Assembly: GCF_032884065.1 (NCBI RefSeq)
Contig: NC_088873.1
Coordinates: 32,956,227 to 33,020,226 of the forward strand
DNA: 64,000 nucleotides
From: Artemia franciscana
Lineage: Eukaryota; Arthropoda; Branchiopoda; Anostraca; Artemiidae
Reading direction: 5' to 3'
Shown: positions 21,800 to 34,229 of the stretch, piece after piece
How the letters are laid out: the number at the start of each line of letters is the position of its first letter
Numbering within the stretch: the stretch's first letter is position 1
Notes under the pieces: generated by a model
The model's database searches: none
What the model was told of the DNA's origin: nothing
What the model saw: the letters and a program-made list of their open reading frames with translations, nothing else
Translations under genes and position numbers: made by a program

Positions 21800-24300
21800 G
21801 GTGTTTGTTATGGAAAATGATGGGCACGGGGGTGGAGTTCTCTCGAATCAAGTTGACTCTTAAAAAGGGCACCATAATTTCCAATTTAAAATCCAATGAG
21901 ATTCCAAAATGTCACCCGTTCCATAAGAACCTTATATGCCCCCAGGGCATAACTTAAAGCCCTTACCCCAGGGCTCTGGGGGGTTGTTCCAACTCCTTGG
22001 GCATTGCTATGTTCTTTGCGATCAATTGCCATCACACAATTACAATCAGATACATTTGGTGAAAAGAGGAGTATTTGGGGGGGGGGGGGGGGCTAGTTGA
22101 CCTCCATCACTATTAACTCTTAAAAGGGAACTAGAACTTCCGATTCTAACCAAATGAGCCAAATCTAAAGTTTATACAACTAATCCTTCCATAAGAACCT
22201 TAAATGCCTCAGGGGCATAGCTTACAACCCTTGCTCTAAGGCTCTGCCGGTTTGTATCAACCTCAAAAGGTTTGTTATATGATCTATGGACTATTTTGAA
22301 TAAAAGGCCTATCTCAAAATATCTATTAGATGCATCTCGGGAAAACACGATGTGTTTGTGTGTGTGTGTTGTTAGCTAAGCTCTGATCACTTTGACTCTT
22401 AAAAAGGGCACTACAAATTCTGATTACTTATCCAATGAGTCCTCACCAGAGCATCAATGACCACCCCTTCTACAAGAACCTTATATGCCCCCATGGCATA
22501 ACTTACAGCCCTTGCCCTGGGAGCTGTAAGAGAAAGGGTTGTCTTCCTCATAGACATAAAATTCCGGATCCTTCAAATATGATGAACAAAATTGTTAACT
22601 CCAAGTTTTGATTGGAGATGTTGAGAGAAATGATGAGGGTGGGGGGGGGGGCTGGTTGCTCTCAAATCACTTTGACTCTTAAAAAGGGTACTATAACTTC
22701 CAAGTTCAAGTCAAATGAGCCCCATCTGAAGTTTATATGACTGCCCATTCTACAAAACCTTCTATGACCTCATTGCATAATTTACAACCATATCCCTAAA
22801 TGCCCACCATAATTATCGGTGCTTAAAAAAGAACTAGAACTTCCAATTTTCAACCCAATGAGCCTTTTCTAAAGTTAAACAACCATCCCTTCCATAAAAA
22901 TCAAAAACATGACCCTAAGCCATAGTCCAAAAGCCTTATTCCCAGGGCACTAGGGGATTGTGTCAACCCAAGAGGCATTATTATATGTTTTTTAGACTAT
23001 TCTAAGCAAAACTGCTTTCTCCCAATTTTAATCAGGTTTGGTGAGGAGGGTTAGTTGAAGTGGGGGGGGGGGGGGGGGTTGCTGCTCACTTTTGACTCTT
23101 AAAAGGGAACTAGAACTTCCAATTTTGAACCAACCACGCCTCCACTAAAGTTTATACAACCATCCCTTCCATAAAAAACAATAAATGCTCAGGGGCAAAA
23201 CTTAAGACCCTCGACCCAAGTTCTGAGGGTTCATTCAACCCCAAAAGCCTTATTATACGATATTTACACCATTTTGAATAAAATTGCTATCTTAAAATTT
23301 CTGTTAGATGCATTTTGAGACAATACAACGTGTGTGTGTGAGGGGGGAGGGGTAACTGCCTTCTGATCACTTTGACTCTTAAAAAGGGTACTAGAGCTTT
23401 TGACTACCAGCCCAAAGAGCTCCCTCCACAGTTTATATGACCATTCTTTCTATAAAAACCTAATATGCCTCTGGGTATAACTTACAACCCTTGCCCTGAG
23501 GGCTGGGGTGGATTTGTACTCCTCAAAGACACAATATCTGGAACTTTCAACTACGTTGAACAATATGGATATCTCAAAATTTTGATTGGAAGTGTTTTAG
23601 AAAATGATGGGCGTCAGGGAGGGTGGGGGGCATTTATCCTCTGATAACTTTCAACTAATAAAAAAGGCACTAGTCCTCTCAATTTCAAATGAGCCCCTTT
23701 TGAAGTTTCTATGACAACGCTTTCTATAAAAAAACCTTATATACCTCAAGGGCATAACTTACGACCCTTGTCCTGAGGGTTGTGGGGGGAGGGAGGGTTG
23801 TCATCTTTCAAAGACATAATTTCTAGACGTTTCAACTACGTTGAACAAAATGGCTATATCAAGATTTTGATTGGAAGTGTTCAGAAAAATGACAGGCATG
23901 GGGGAGGGGGCATTCACCCTCTGATTACTTTTGACTATCAAAAGGGGCACTAGCTCTCTCAATGTTCCCAAGCAAATGAGCCCTTTTTGAAGTTTCTACT
24001 ATAAAGTTTTCTATGAAAACCGTATATGCCCCCAGGGCATAACTTACAACCTTTTCCCTGAGGGCTGTTGGGGATTGTCATCTTTAAAGACATAATTTCC
24101 AGACCTTTCAACTACGTTGAAAAAAAGGCTATCAAAAATTTTTTATTGGATATGTTTGGGCAGAGGGTGGCCATGGTAAACGGTTAGTTGCCTTCCAGTG
24201 ACTTTTGACTATTAAAAAGGACACTTGCAATTTCCAACTGAATGAGCCCTTTTTGAAGTTTCTATGACAACTCCTTTAATGTAAGGCGCCAGGTCACAAA
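21800..24300 (-). repeat. tandem array of ~275-bp units derived from a dispersed repeat
   Basis: The anchor (tttgactcttaaaaagggcactagaacttcc, variants) recurs near 21856, 22110, 22388, 22665, 22815, 23085, 23365, 23640, 23930 and 24200. Spacing is 250-290 bp, with one short unit of 150. Each unit also holds a G-run, 'cttatatgcccccagggcat' and 'aaaatggctatctcaaaatt'. The same blocks occur once each, in the opposite sense, at 59.7-59.9 kb and 24.35-24.53 kb. Confidence 0.85.
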
Positions 24301-24349
24301 AAAAATGTGCCAACATTGTTCTTTACTTAGGCAGTGCTATTGTTCTGCC

Positions 24350-24530
24350 TATGACCAAAAAGATTGGAGGGCAGCTAGCCTTCCCAATAAAGTTGTCTGA
24401 TCCAAATTTTGAGATAGCCATTTTTTCAGCATGGTTGAAAGGTCTAACAACTATCCTTTGATGATGACATGAACCCCATAGTCCAGAGGAAAAGGGCTGT
24501 AAGCTGTGCAATTATGGTCCTACAAAAGCA
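24350..24530 (+). repeat. inverted single copy of the arrayed module
   Basis: It reads 'accaaaaagattggagggca', 'aattttgagatagccatttt' and 'ggttgaaaggtctaacaacta', the reverse complement of the units in the adjacent array and the same sense as 59740-59850. Confidence 0.75.
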
Positions 24531-24544
24531 ATAACTGTGAAGCA

Positions 24545-24705
24545 GGGACACAATTTTCTACAGGGCAGGGGGCAACTGCCCCCAGACCTAAGTTTGCCCC
24601 CCCCCCCCAAAGCTGAAATTTAGCTTCTACAAAAATCTTGGTTAAATTAGGATAACCCTGCATAATTCAAGTATCCAGAGAAACAGGTTAGTTTTCTGTA
24701 AGCAG
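24545..24705 (+). repeat. dispersed repeat, also at 31.9 kb
   Basis: The stretch 'caactgcccccagacctaag', 'tttgccccc', 'gctgaaatttagcttctaca' and 'cataattcaagtatccagag' matches 31945-32075 block by block at roughly 75-80 percent. Family is unknown. Confidence 0.65.
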
Positions 24706-24717
24706 TATTCAAAATCA

Positions 24718-25250
24718 TGTCTAGCTAGAATCTCATGTCTAGACATGTGTCTGGCCTGACATCAATATTTAGCCAGCTACTGTTCACAAGTAAAATTTGG
24801 TGCTTGGCAAGGCAAGTTACAGCTAAGCATCCAGTTCCAGACTCTAGAACTCAAAATGTAGGGTTTTTGATTATAGCCAATCAGAATATGTTAAGTTCCA
24901 CTATTTTAATCATCTATGTTCATATTTTTAAACTTAAATTTAATTCTTTTCTCATTAATTGCTTTTTTTCATTTTAGGCAAATACACAACACCAGACATA
25001 ATAGTGAATCACATTAAGGCAATTGTTTGGCTTACCTCATCCATTATCTTCAGACAGAATAAACAGGGATTACAATTTTGAAAGTTATATTCACATAAGC
25101 TCTCTTGATTGGGTACAAATGACAACTATAACCTATTTGAAACTAAATTTGTAGTTTTAGCTAAGCACTGAATTATTCTTTGGAACAGTAGGTTCCTGGA
25201 CATTGATTTCAGGCCAGATACATGGCTGGACATGAGATTCTAGCTAGACA
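24718..25250. mobile_element. MITE-like element with ~50-bp terminal inverted repeats
   Basis: The left end 'tgtctagctagaatctcatg' (continuing through tctggcctgacatcaata) is mirrored at 25202-25250 as the reverse complement with few mismatches. The interior has no coding potential beyond an 80-codon frame that spans the left TIR. It is a non-autonomous DNA transposon. Confidence 0.8.
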
Positions 25251-25504
25251 CACATGTGAATGCTGCTTTAGTATATCTTTGACTTTATGGAAATATAAGT
25301 CTGTTTCTCAGCTGACTGAATTATCTGTTCATATGGATTTTTACCCAAATTTATAGTATATGAAGCCTATGATCTGTCATGTGCACTATCTTCTAAGCCC
25401 TGAAAATAAGAAAAGGGCTCTAAAAGCAGCTTTTTAATACCTTCTTAGTATATATTCTAGGCCCTAGATTCATTCCTTGGATTCTGAATCACCCAGGAAT
25501 TTAG

Positions 25505-26040
25505 AATCTAGAACATTAAGAACATAGCCCTTGTTTGTCCCCATCTCGAGTTTGGCATATTGGTTGCCAACCCACACTTTAAGTGTGACATGGAGATTCT
25601 TGAGAAGATGCAATGTAGAGCAACATAGCTCTCTTTTTCCACAAAACAATATCTCCTATGAGCAACAACTAAAAAAGCTTGACCTTCCTACCCTAACATA
25701 CTGTAGAAATAGAGATGTCATCCTATTACTTAAGATGATGACTGGTGATACTATTAACCCCATTTTCAATCACAGTGAATACACAAAAACACAAGGAAAC
25801 TCCCAAAAGCTACACCAAAAATTTTGCAGAAAGCATGAGAAGCTAAACTTCTTAACCAACTGTGTTGTTCCACTTTGGAGCTCACTCAGCAAATCTACAG
25901 TGTCTGCCAGGTCAGTTGACAGCTTGAAGGTTGGTGCTGACCAAGATTGGACTGGGAGGTCAGGGAAGATAAAGTGGGATGAACTTGCATCATCCAGCAG
26001 GGTATAATAGCCCTCAAATGAATCAGGCAAGCAATACATC
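25505..26040 (+). pseudogene. LINE 3' end (reverse transcriptase C-terminal tail)
   Basis: The 158-codon frame (25531-26007) carries SYEQQLKKLDLPTLTYCRNR, LLLKMMTGDTINPIFNHSEY and TNCVVPLWSSLSKSTVSARS. These are typical of the C-terminal region after the RT domain of Jockey/CR1-type LINEs. The upstream boundary is out of frame and the RT core is missing, so this is a 5'-truncated insertion in HDAC intron 1. Confidence 0.8.
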
Positions 26041-26949
26041 TGGTAAAACCTAACAATGGAACCAAATCGCCCAGTATATATGTAAATAGATATGATTATG
26101 CATTGTTACATGAATATCGATCCCATATTATCTGGAAACATCTATAGGTTCTTCAACCTTAGCTGCTAAAAGATGCAATTTAAGATAATTTAAGGTTAAG
26201 ATAATTAATATTAGAACTTGGCAAACTATATATTATTATTTTATTTGACAAATAAGCAGCTTATTTGATGTTTACATTCTATTTGATCACTAATGGCTGT
26301 GAATAATTTAACCTTGTCCTTTTTTACCATGACAATTGCACCCCTGCTTGAATCTGGCTACATTTTTAGCAAACAATTCTTACTTTATAATATGCATAAT
26401 AATTATTGTTAGTACATTTTGCATGAGTCCCCCCCCCCCCCCCTGCAAATGTGCAAATTTACCAAGAGAACTACCTGGAGACAAGGAGACATGTTAAGAA
26501 AACAATTCTTACTTTATAATAGGCTATGCAGAATAATCATAGTTCACACATTTTGCAGACAGTCTTGCTATACTTTACCCTCAACCCCTAATGTGCAAAT
26601 ACAGGCTAGGGTAAAAGACCTCTTTTTGGGAAAGACCACTTTTCTTTGGCATTCCAGAAAAATAGATGGGTTTTTGGACCACCTTTATTTTACTACAGTA
26701 CAGCATTATGTAATGGGAGGGAAGTATTAAGAGCCCTGCCTTCTTGGTGAAATTTCACGAATAATTTGTCAATATAAATTAAAAATGTAGTCTTTGTCTT
26801 GAAATGCAATTAATAAGAAAACAAGAGCTAAGAGCTTATATGACACTTGTCATGAGGTCAGAAGAGCCAAGAGCTCATAACGTATGAGCTCTTGAGCTCT
26901 AGTAAAATTCTAAGAATCAATAGATTGCTTTAAAAGGAAAAATCAAAGG

Positions 26950-29045
26950 CTTAATACCGGTTGGGATTTAAAATAAGAGCCCTGAGTCACAAGGTCCTTC
27001 TAAATATCAAAATTCATTAAGATCCAATCACCCACTCATAAGTTAAAAATACCTCAATTTTCCTAATTTTCCCTCTCCTTTCAGCCCCTTAGATGGTCGA
27101 ATCAGGGAAAACAACTTTATCAAGTCAATTTGTGCAGCTCCCTGACACGCCTACCAATTTTCATCATCCTAGCACGTCCAGAAGCACCAAACTCGCCAAA
27201 TCACTGAACCCCACCACGTAACTCCACCAAAAAGAGCAGATCCAGAATGGTTATGTCAATCACGTATCTACAACATTTATGAGCATTTTCCAAGATGTCC
27301 GGTTTACCCCTCCAACTTCCCCTGATGTCAGAAGATCTGGACGAGATTTGAAATGAGAGCTCTGAGACATGGGTTCCTTCTAAATATCAAATTTCATTAA
27401 GATCTGGTCGCCCCTTCTTAAGTTAAAAATACCTCAGTTCTTCTGATTCTTCCAAATTAACAACCCCCTGCTCCCTCAAAGAGAACGGATCCATAGCAAT
27501 TGTGTAAATCTCATATCTATAACTTGTGCTTATTCTTGCCATTAAGTTTCATCCTGATCTCTCCACTCTAAGGGTTTTCCAAGATTTCTGTATCCCCCCT
27601 CCAACCCTCTATGTCCCGGATCCAATGCGAATTGAAAAGGAGCATCTGAGACATAAGATTCTTCTATATATTAAGTTTTATTAAGATCTGATCACCCATT
27701 TGTAAGATACCTCAATTTTCACATCTTCCAAGAATTCTGATTTCCTCCTCCAACTCTCTTCAATGTCACTGGATCTGGTCTAGATTTAAAATGAGAGTTC
27801 TAAAGCACAAGATCCTTCTAGATATCAAATTTCATTAAGATCTGATCACCTGTTTGTAAGTTAAAAATAACTAATTTTTTCCAATTTTTCCAAATTACTC
27901 CCCCCCCTCCCAACTCCACCAAAGAGAGTGGATTTGGTCCGGTTATGTCAGTCACCTATCTTGGACTTGTGCTTATTCTTTCCACCAAGTTTCATCCTGA
28001 TCTCTCTGCTTTAGCATTTTCCAAAATTTCAAGTCCCCCCCCCCTAATGACACTGGATCAAGTCAGGATTCAAAATAAGAGATCTGAGTTTCAAGATCCT
28101 TCTGAATATGAAATTTTATTAAGATACAATCACTCTTTCATAAGACAAAAATACCTAATTTTTTCTAATCTTTTAGAATTAACCCTCCCCCCAACTCCCC
28201 CAAAGAGAGCAGATCCGTTCCGGTTATGTCAATCCTGTATCTAGGACTTGTGCTTATTTTTGCCAGCAAGATTCATCCTGGCCCCTCCACTCTAAGCGTT
28301 TTCCAAGATTTTAGCTTCTGCCCCCCCCAACTTCTCCTTCACTGGATCTGGTTAAGATTTAAAATAAGAGCTCTGAGACACAATATCCTTCTAAACATCA
28401 AATTTCATTAAGATCCAATCACTCCTTTGTAAGTTAAAAATACCTCATTTATTTAAATTTTTCGGAATTAACCCTCCTCCCCCAAAGAGAGCGGATCCGT
28501 TCCTGTTATTTCAATCACATACCTAGGACTTATGATTATTTTTACCACCAATTTCTATCCCAATCCCTCCACTCTAAGCATTTTCCAAGATTTTAGCCCC
28601 CCCCTCATTTCCCCCTAATGCCCCCAAAACCAGTCAGGATTTAAAATAAGAGCTTTGAGACACAATTTTCTTTCAAATTTCATTAAGATCCAATCACTCC
28701 TTTGTAAGTTAAAAATACCTCATTTTTTCTAATTTTCAGAACTACCCCCCCCCCCTGCCCAACTCCTCCAAACAGAACAGATCTGTTCTGGTTATGTCAA
28801 TCATGTATCTAGGACTTTGGCTTATTTTTCTCACCAAGTTTCATCCCAATCCCTCCATTCTAAGTGTTTTCCAACATTTTAGGTCCCCCTCAACTCCCCC
28901 CTCCCCAATGTAACCAGACCTGGTCGGGATTTAAAATAAGAGCTCTGAGACATGATATCCTTCCAAATTTCAAATTTCAGTAAGATCCCATCACTGTCTG
29001 TAAGTTAAAAATACTTCATTTTTTCTGTCTTTTCCAAATTAACTG
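26950..29045 (+). repeat. tandem array of ~285-bp units with poly-C tracts
   Basis: The anchor 'tttcattaagatccaatcac', followed by 'taagttaaaaatacctca', recurs near 27018, 27397, 27676, 27835, 28118, 28406, 28683 and 28979. Most spacings are 277-296 bp. Each unit also has 'aaagagagcggatccgttcc', 'ttccaagatttt', a C-run and 'atttaaaataagagctctga'. It ends abruptly at the Helitron fragment. It is unrelated to the 21.8-24.3 kb array. Confidence 0.85.
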
Positions 29046-29059
29046 ACTCCCCACTCCCC

Positions 29060-29567
29060 ACCCCCAGACGCCAGAGGGCACAGGGGGATATATGAATGAC
29101 ACCAGGACACAAGGAATATAAATGACGTCCAGGACACTCAAAGAGAAATCACAGACTGGGACACAAATGACAACCAGGATTGGCAACAAAGGGAATGGTC
29201 AATTAGCAATCACCATCAACAAAGCTCAAGGGCAATCATTAGAATCATGTGGTATAGATCTGAATACAGATAGTTTTCCCATGGACCATTATATGTTGCA
29301 TGTTCAAGAGTCGGTAAACCTGACAATCTATTTATATGCACAGACAATGGGACAGCAAAGAATGTTGTATATTCGCAAGTTTTACGTAGTTAAAAACACA
29401 CACACATATATATATATATATATATTCACAGGTGGGACATAGGGACACAACTACAATGGCACATAACTAATATGGTGCATAACGACTTATGTGCGTGGGG
29501 GGGGGGGCACAAAGCACCCCCACCAACTAGGTGTTGGGGTGGCGCAAAGCACCACCCCAACAGCTAG
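29060..29567 (+). mobile_element. 5'-truncated Helitron with helicase scrap and 3' hairpin-CTAG end
   Basis: It starts in the 'gggcacagggggatatatga' minisatellite-like region. It carries AITINKAQGQSLESCGIDLN (29206-29265) and the out-of-frame tail up to 'acgtagttaaaa'. It ends with a hairpin (GTTGGGGTGGCGC/GCACCACCCCAAC) and AGCTAG at 29567. The target base on the right is T. No 5' TC terminus is found; the left side abuts the tandem array. Confidence 0.8.
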
Positions 29568-29810
29568 TAGATATATAGGCTATGTTGAATCAACTGAGAT
29601 ACAGATAGGAAATATATACTTTGGGCTGCACCAGGCATACCAGGGGAGGTTGTTGGGGGTTAAGTAGGAGGGGTGCATGCAAAATTTGTTAACTATGATT
29701 ATTATGTATAGCCTAATATGAAGTAAAAATTGTTTTGTTAAGAAAGAAATATATAATTTGGGCTGTATATTTACACATTATGGGGGGTGGAGACAAAGTA
29801 AAAAAAAGCT

Positions 29811-30427
29811 GGTAAAATTCTAGTTGATCAACTTCTTGCTATCTCAGAAATGGGTTAGGTTAGGAAAATTAAACTTTCAGGGATGGGTCTACAGGCTAAA
29901 TTATGTCCCAGGAAGGTATTCTGAAGTACCTACCACCATTCCCTCTCCCTCTAGATGGCCCTGACCTTTGATGACCTTCAAAAATATGTGTGTTATAAAA
30001 GTGAAACCTTGCAAAATAGATCTTCTGCTTGAATGAAGTACAACAAAATTGTTTTCAGCTCCACAACTTTGCTTAATTCCAATTTATAAGGTTTTAAAGA
30101 TATGCAAATACATTTCCTAAATTTTGAAAAAAAAACATTGATATGGCTCAGAATTCTACTCAAACACAGGAATTGCATTTTCAGAACTGAAAGCAGAGAA
30201 AAAGTGACTGGTAACTGAAAATTAAGGTAAAATAAGATTTTGTCAAAATTTCGATAGGTCATGTTGGTGAATTTCTGGGCTCTCTAGAGGGAGAAGGAGT
30301 GGAGGTGGGTACTTTAAAATACCTTCCTGTGATACACTTTAGCCTGCAGACCCATACCTTAAAGTTTCCTTTTCCTAACTTAACCCCTTCCCGAGATAGC
30401 AAGAAATCACTCAACTAGAAATTTACC
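29811..30427. mobile_element. foldback element with ~170-bp inverted arms
   Basis: The left arm (29811-29980, starting ggtaaaattctagttgat) pairs with the right arm (30256-30427) as its reverse complement. Shared blocks include 'cttgctatctc', 'gggtctrcaggctaaa' and 'aggaaggtatt'. Identity is roughly 75-80 percent. Outside the arms, 29668-29770 and 30435-30555 are direct repeats (catgcaaaat...gttaactat). It is a decayed foldback transposon in HDAC intron 1. Confidence 0.7.
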
Positions 30428-30871
30428 AAAGCCTCATGCAAAATGAATTAACTATAATTAGGTCTATTCTGTATAGGCTAATAGGCTATAAAATGAGAAT
30501 AGTTTGTTTTAACATGTTTCCTTATATTCAGTTATTTATTTGGGCTTATACTGGGGTACCTATCAAAACCTGCTTGAAATGGGCATTAAAAGACATATTC
30601 TTAGCCTGTGGAGTAGGCATAGCCTAGACCTAGTGAATTTATCTTTTAGCTAGCAAGATCATCTATATATAAAAAAGTTTACCAAAAGAATTTTTCTATA
30701 ATATCATTGAGATACCAGACTTAAAGGGATGAATCCCTTGCCCCTGTGAGAAGCTAAAGCTTGATTTTAACATCTGAATTGTACACCCTCAAATAGCCTA
30801 CAAGATTGAAGAGGGAGAAAAAAAAGCAGAAAAATAAAATAACTTAGATGCTATCTCAAATTTCAACTCAC

Positions 30872-30917
30872 TGTCATAATAGTAGCAAACTCTCTTTTTG
30901 CTGCTGCTGCTACTCAT
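30872..30917 (-). CDS. HDAC1: histone deacetylase Rpd3/HDAC1-type, initiator exon
   Basis: The reverse complement reads ATG AGT (AGC)4 AAA AAG AGA GTT TGC TAC TAT TAT GAC A, followed by a GTGAGT donor. It encodes MSSSSSKKRVCYYYD, matching the N-terminus of arthropod Rpd3. The final A joins GT of the next exon to complete a serine codon, as expected. At 46 bp the coding exon is too short to stand out as an open frame. The 5' UTR and promoter must lie right of 30917; I cannot place the start site. Confidence 0.9.
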
Positions 30918-33360
30918 ATCAAACAGTAAGGCTATAAACCAATTTCAGGTGATAGTCTACTGTTGACAGTAATGTACACCCTCAAAATTAAATTTCTTCC
31001 ACTTCTCCTTCCAAGCCATTACAAATAGGTAGCGCTGAATTCTTCGATTTTAGGCTCGGATCCAACATAATTGCAAAAATATGTTACTAACAGCAGGCCT
31101 TTTTACAAATAGTTGATTGCCTTTGCTATTTCAATCTCGAAAAATCAGTCTTCCGAAAGAACCATAGTCTACTATGCTTTAGATTTAGATGATGGTATTA
31201 GGTTATTGGTGTTACATTGTAATCCAATAATGTGATGCAATTCTTGTTTTATAAAAACATTAAAGCTCTTTCAAGAACGGTTGAAATTAATCTAACTCTC
31301 GTTAGCCCACTTAGTGAAACTTCTGCTTGAAAGTAACTACCAACTGTATTGTGTTTCAACAGGCTAACATAAAAATTGTTCCTCACAATTCAAAATATTT
31401 TTGAAGAAAATCAATGTTGGGTCTAGAGCCTGATTAAATAAAGAAAAAAATTCAAACGAGAGTATAGAGTATTTTTGGAAACTGAAATAGAAGGAAATCA
31501 ATCCTTATATTAAGAGGGCCCTCACATATTGAACCCCATCTATTTATACAAAAGTCTAATAATGTAAGCTTAAAAAGTTTTACAAAGTACTTATGAATAT
31601 ATCACATATATATAATTGGAAATCTGAAGTGCTTATCCTCCTCCACCACCCCGAACCTGTTTTCCCCAGGTTCTGTAAATATGCCATTTTAACAACCCTA
31701 ATGTAAATTTTATTTTTCGTTACCTCTGCCTTGCTATAAATCGGATTTTCAGGATCCACTTCCTCCCTTCAGCCCTCTACCCCCAGTAAACTCCAACTTA
31801 ATCCCTCGAGATGTTCGTAGCAGATACGTTATTTTGATAGCCTAGGTGTTTTTATTTTATTCTTAATTTTTACAAAATCTTTATACCGTTTCCTCCGTCC
31901 CCTTTCTCTAGATCAGAGATTTAATTTGCGATGCAAGAAGGAGCAACAGTCCCTCTCAAACCTTAGTTTGCCCATTCCAAAATTTAATCTGCTTGAAGCT
32001 GAAGCTTAGTTTCTCCAAAAATCTTGCGAAAACTAAAATAAGCCAACATAATTCAAGTATCCACAGGAATGGATGAGTTTTCTTTAAGGTTGCTTTACTT
32101 TTATTGTTGCTATATAGTTCATTTTTTAGCTATCACTGTCACTGATTTGGGAAAATTGGCTCCGAATCAACTCCCTCCCCCATGATTTAAACAAAATTAC
32201 GCCACTGCTCCAAGTCAAGATTGTATGTCCAGCCATCCCCTCTCCCTGAAAACCATTGAAATTATCAGCTTTAACCCCAAAGCTTTTCCTGATTTATTTC
32301 AGATATAGTGTTTTGGTCACTTGGCAACACTATACCTGTGTCCTTTGGTTTGCCTTGCTACTTAACGATAAATATATCAAAGAGGCCATAAGGGCTTATT
32401 GCAAAAATAAAATTAGGTAGATTGGAACAGACCTCTCCGATTCCACTAAATCATAAATTGAGGCCCACTTGGGCCTACTAACACACTTTGAAAGTTTAAA
32501 ATTGACACCAAAACCCATCCAGAGACATTACTGATATGCTATTTTGAGAGCAGGGTATCAAATAGTGTGTTTTTGTTTACCTCACTGCTTGGACGTGAAA
32601 AAATCCCTTTCTCATAGTCTTCCTCGTGCAAAGTCGTTAAGATGGATTGGACATAACAATATTAGCCACCCCATAACATCTATTTTGAAGGGTCCTTGCC
32701 CAAACCTTACAACTTAAGAATATGAACCGCATCCCCAAATCGCCCTTGCAATGTTTCAGATCTTTAATTTGGACAGTTATGGCACGCGTAGTGTCTTAAA
32801 ATTTGTTTCTACCCCTCCATCAATTCAATATTTGAGTCCTATTTAATCCTGCAATACCTTCTTAAAGTTTCAACTCAATCTCCCATAGTGATTTTGATGT
32901 ATTTTAGATTTCATGTTTTGGCTACTCTGGGAGTCATAGTCTTTCAATTTACATTGCTACTTCTGCATCAATAGATTCTAGTCTCACGAAGGCTTTAAGT
33001 GCCCAAAATTTGCTGTGGATCTGGGATAAACATGTATAGCCCTTTATTACTCCTTCACCCAAGTTAAAGTTTAAGATGTAATTCCCCCCTTTAAAACCTG
33101 CCTTATAGTTTCATTTCGTAAATCTTTCTCATGATAATTCTAAGAAGCTATCTTCTGAGCCTGAAAACATATTTTGACATCGTTAATTTAAATCGTTACT
33201 TTATCATGAATATATTCTAAGTCCTACAGCTGCCTATAGTACAAAAAACTTCGGGTTAACTGGGAAAAATGTTGAAGTCCCCCTCTATTCTTTCCTTTTC
33301 CTATACCACTAATAATGTCCCGACTCTGTCACCCGAACCATTCCTTATATACAAATCCAT
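30918..33360. other. upstream flank of the HDAC gene; mostly unrecognised
   Basis: It should hold the HDAC promoter. No TATA box or initiator can be assigned with confidence. A dispersed repeat (31915-32090) is shared with 24545-24705. No coding pattern is seen otherwise. Confidence 0.5.
31915..32090 (+). repeat. dispersed repeat, second copy
   Basis: It carries 'ccttagtttgccca', 'agctgaagcttagtttctcc', 'aaaaatcttg' and 'cataattcaagtatccacag', matching 24580-24690 in order. Confidence 0.65.
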
Positions 33361-33549
33361 GGATTATTTTTTAACCCCAGGCTCAACCTGACCAGAAGTA
33401 GAATAGGCATTATGACTACGACAGGACCCATCCACCTTATTTTTTTTTCTGGTTTCGAACAAGAAATGGATATAATGAACATGACAGGGTCCCATACCAC
33501 TCTGAGAAGGAGGGGGGAGGGTCAAATTTTCGATGGCAAGGGTCAACTT

Positions 33550-33900
33550 TTTTTGAAATTAGAACTTTTTTCAAGCTTTTTACGCCTTAAAATCTCTTTA
33601 AACATGCTTATAACAAAAAAAAAATTCACTTGTGAAATTTCAAAATACGAAATAGGATGATATACCTATGTTAGCTGTGATTCTTTCTATTAGAAAAATA
33701 ATGTGTCTAGTGACTTTCCTTTGATAGTTTTTTGAACTTAGATATTTTTCAACTTTTTTTCATCTCTTATAATGACATTAAATATACATATAGCAAAAGA
33801 AATCCATTTGTGATATTTTCAAAATACGAAATGAAGAAGATATACACATGTTAGTCGTGGTGTTTTTCTATTAGAAAAATAGTGTTTCTAGTAACATTCT
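33550..33900 (+). repeat. two-copy direct repeat, ~190-bp unit
   Basis: Unit one (about 33555-33715) and unit two (about 33745-33900) share 'ataacaaaa/atagcaaaaga', 'ttcaaaatacgaaat', 'gatatacctatgttag' and 'ttctattagaaaaatagtgt'. Noncoding; origin unknown. Confidence 0.75.
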
Positions 33901-34229
33901 GTTTTTATTTAGTTTTTTAACTTATAATTTTTTTTGTTTGTTTTGTTTTTGAATTATTCAGATAGTGATTTCAGTGTTACGCAATAAAGAAAACTTGCGT
34001 TTTTTAAAGTACTGGAGTTAATTTTTCAGCGACCAAGAAATTAAATTTTTCATGATAGTTTTAAAGGGCTTATTCGAGTGCATTAACATAACTCGTTTGG
34101 ATAAACTTTTTATTGGATAGATAATCGATAACTTGGATTTTTGGTTTATTAGGAGAATCTTCAAACACTCCCCTAGGCAGTAAGTCTCTTTGATATGGCT
34201 TTACATAAATCGGGTGGTTTTGATTTTGA

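Larger units (their letters stand above)
17550..30871 (-). other. first intron of the HDAC gene, 13.3 kb
   Basis: Bounded by the donor after 30872 (GTGAGT) and the acceptor before 17549 (TTTTTCAG). It is filled with LINE fragments, three tandem-repeat arrays, a MITE, a Helitron tail and a foldback element, all listed separately. Between them I see no host exon. Confidence 0.85.

Noticed and set aside
24323..24511. 62-codon minus frame
   Set aside because: Lies entirely in the inverted copy of the dispersed repeat.
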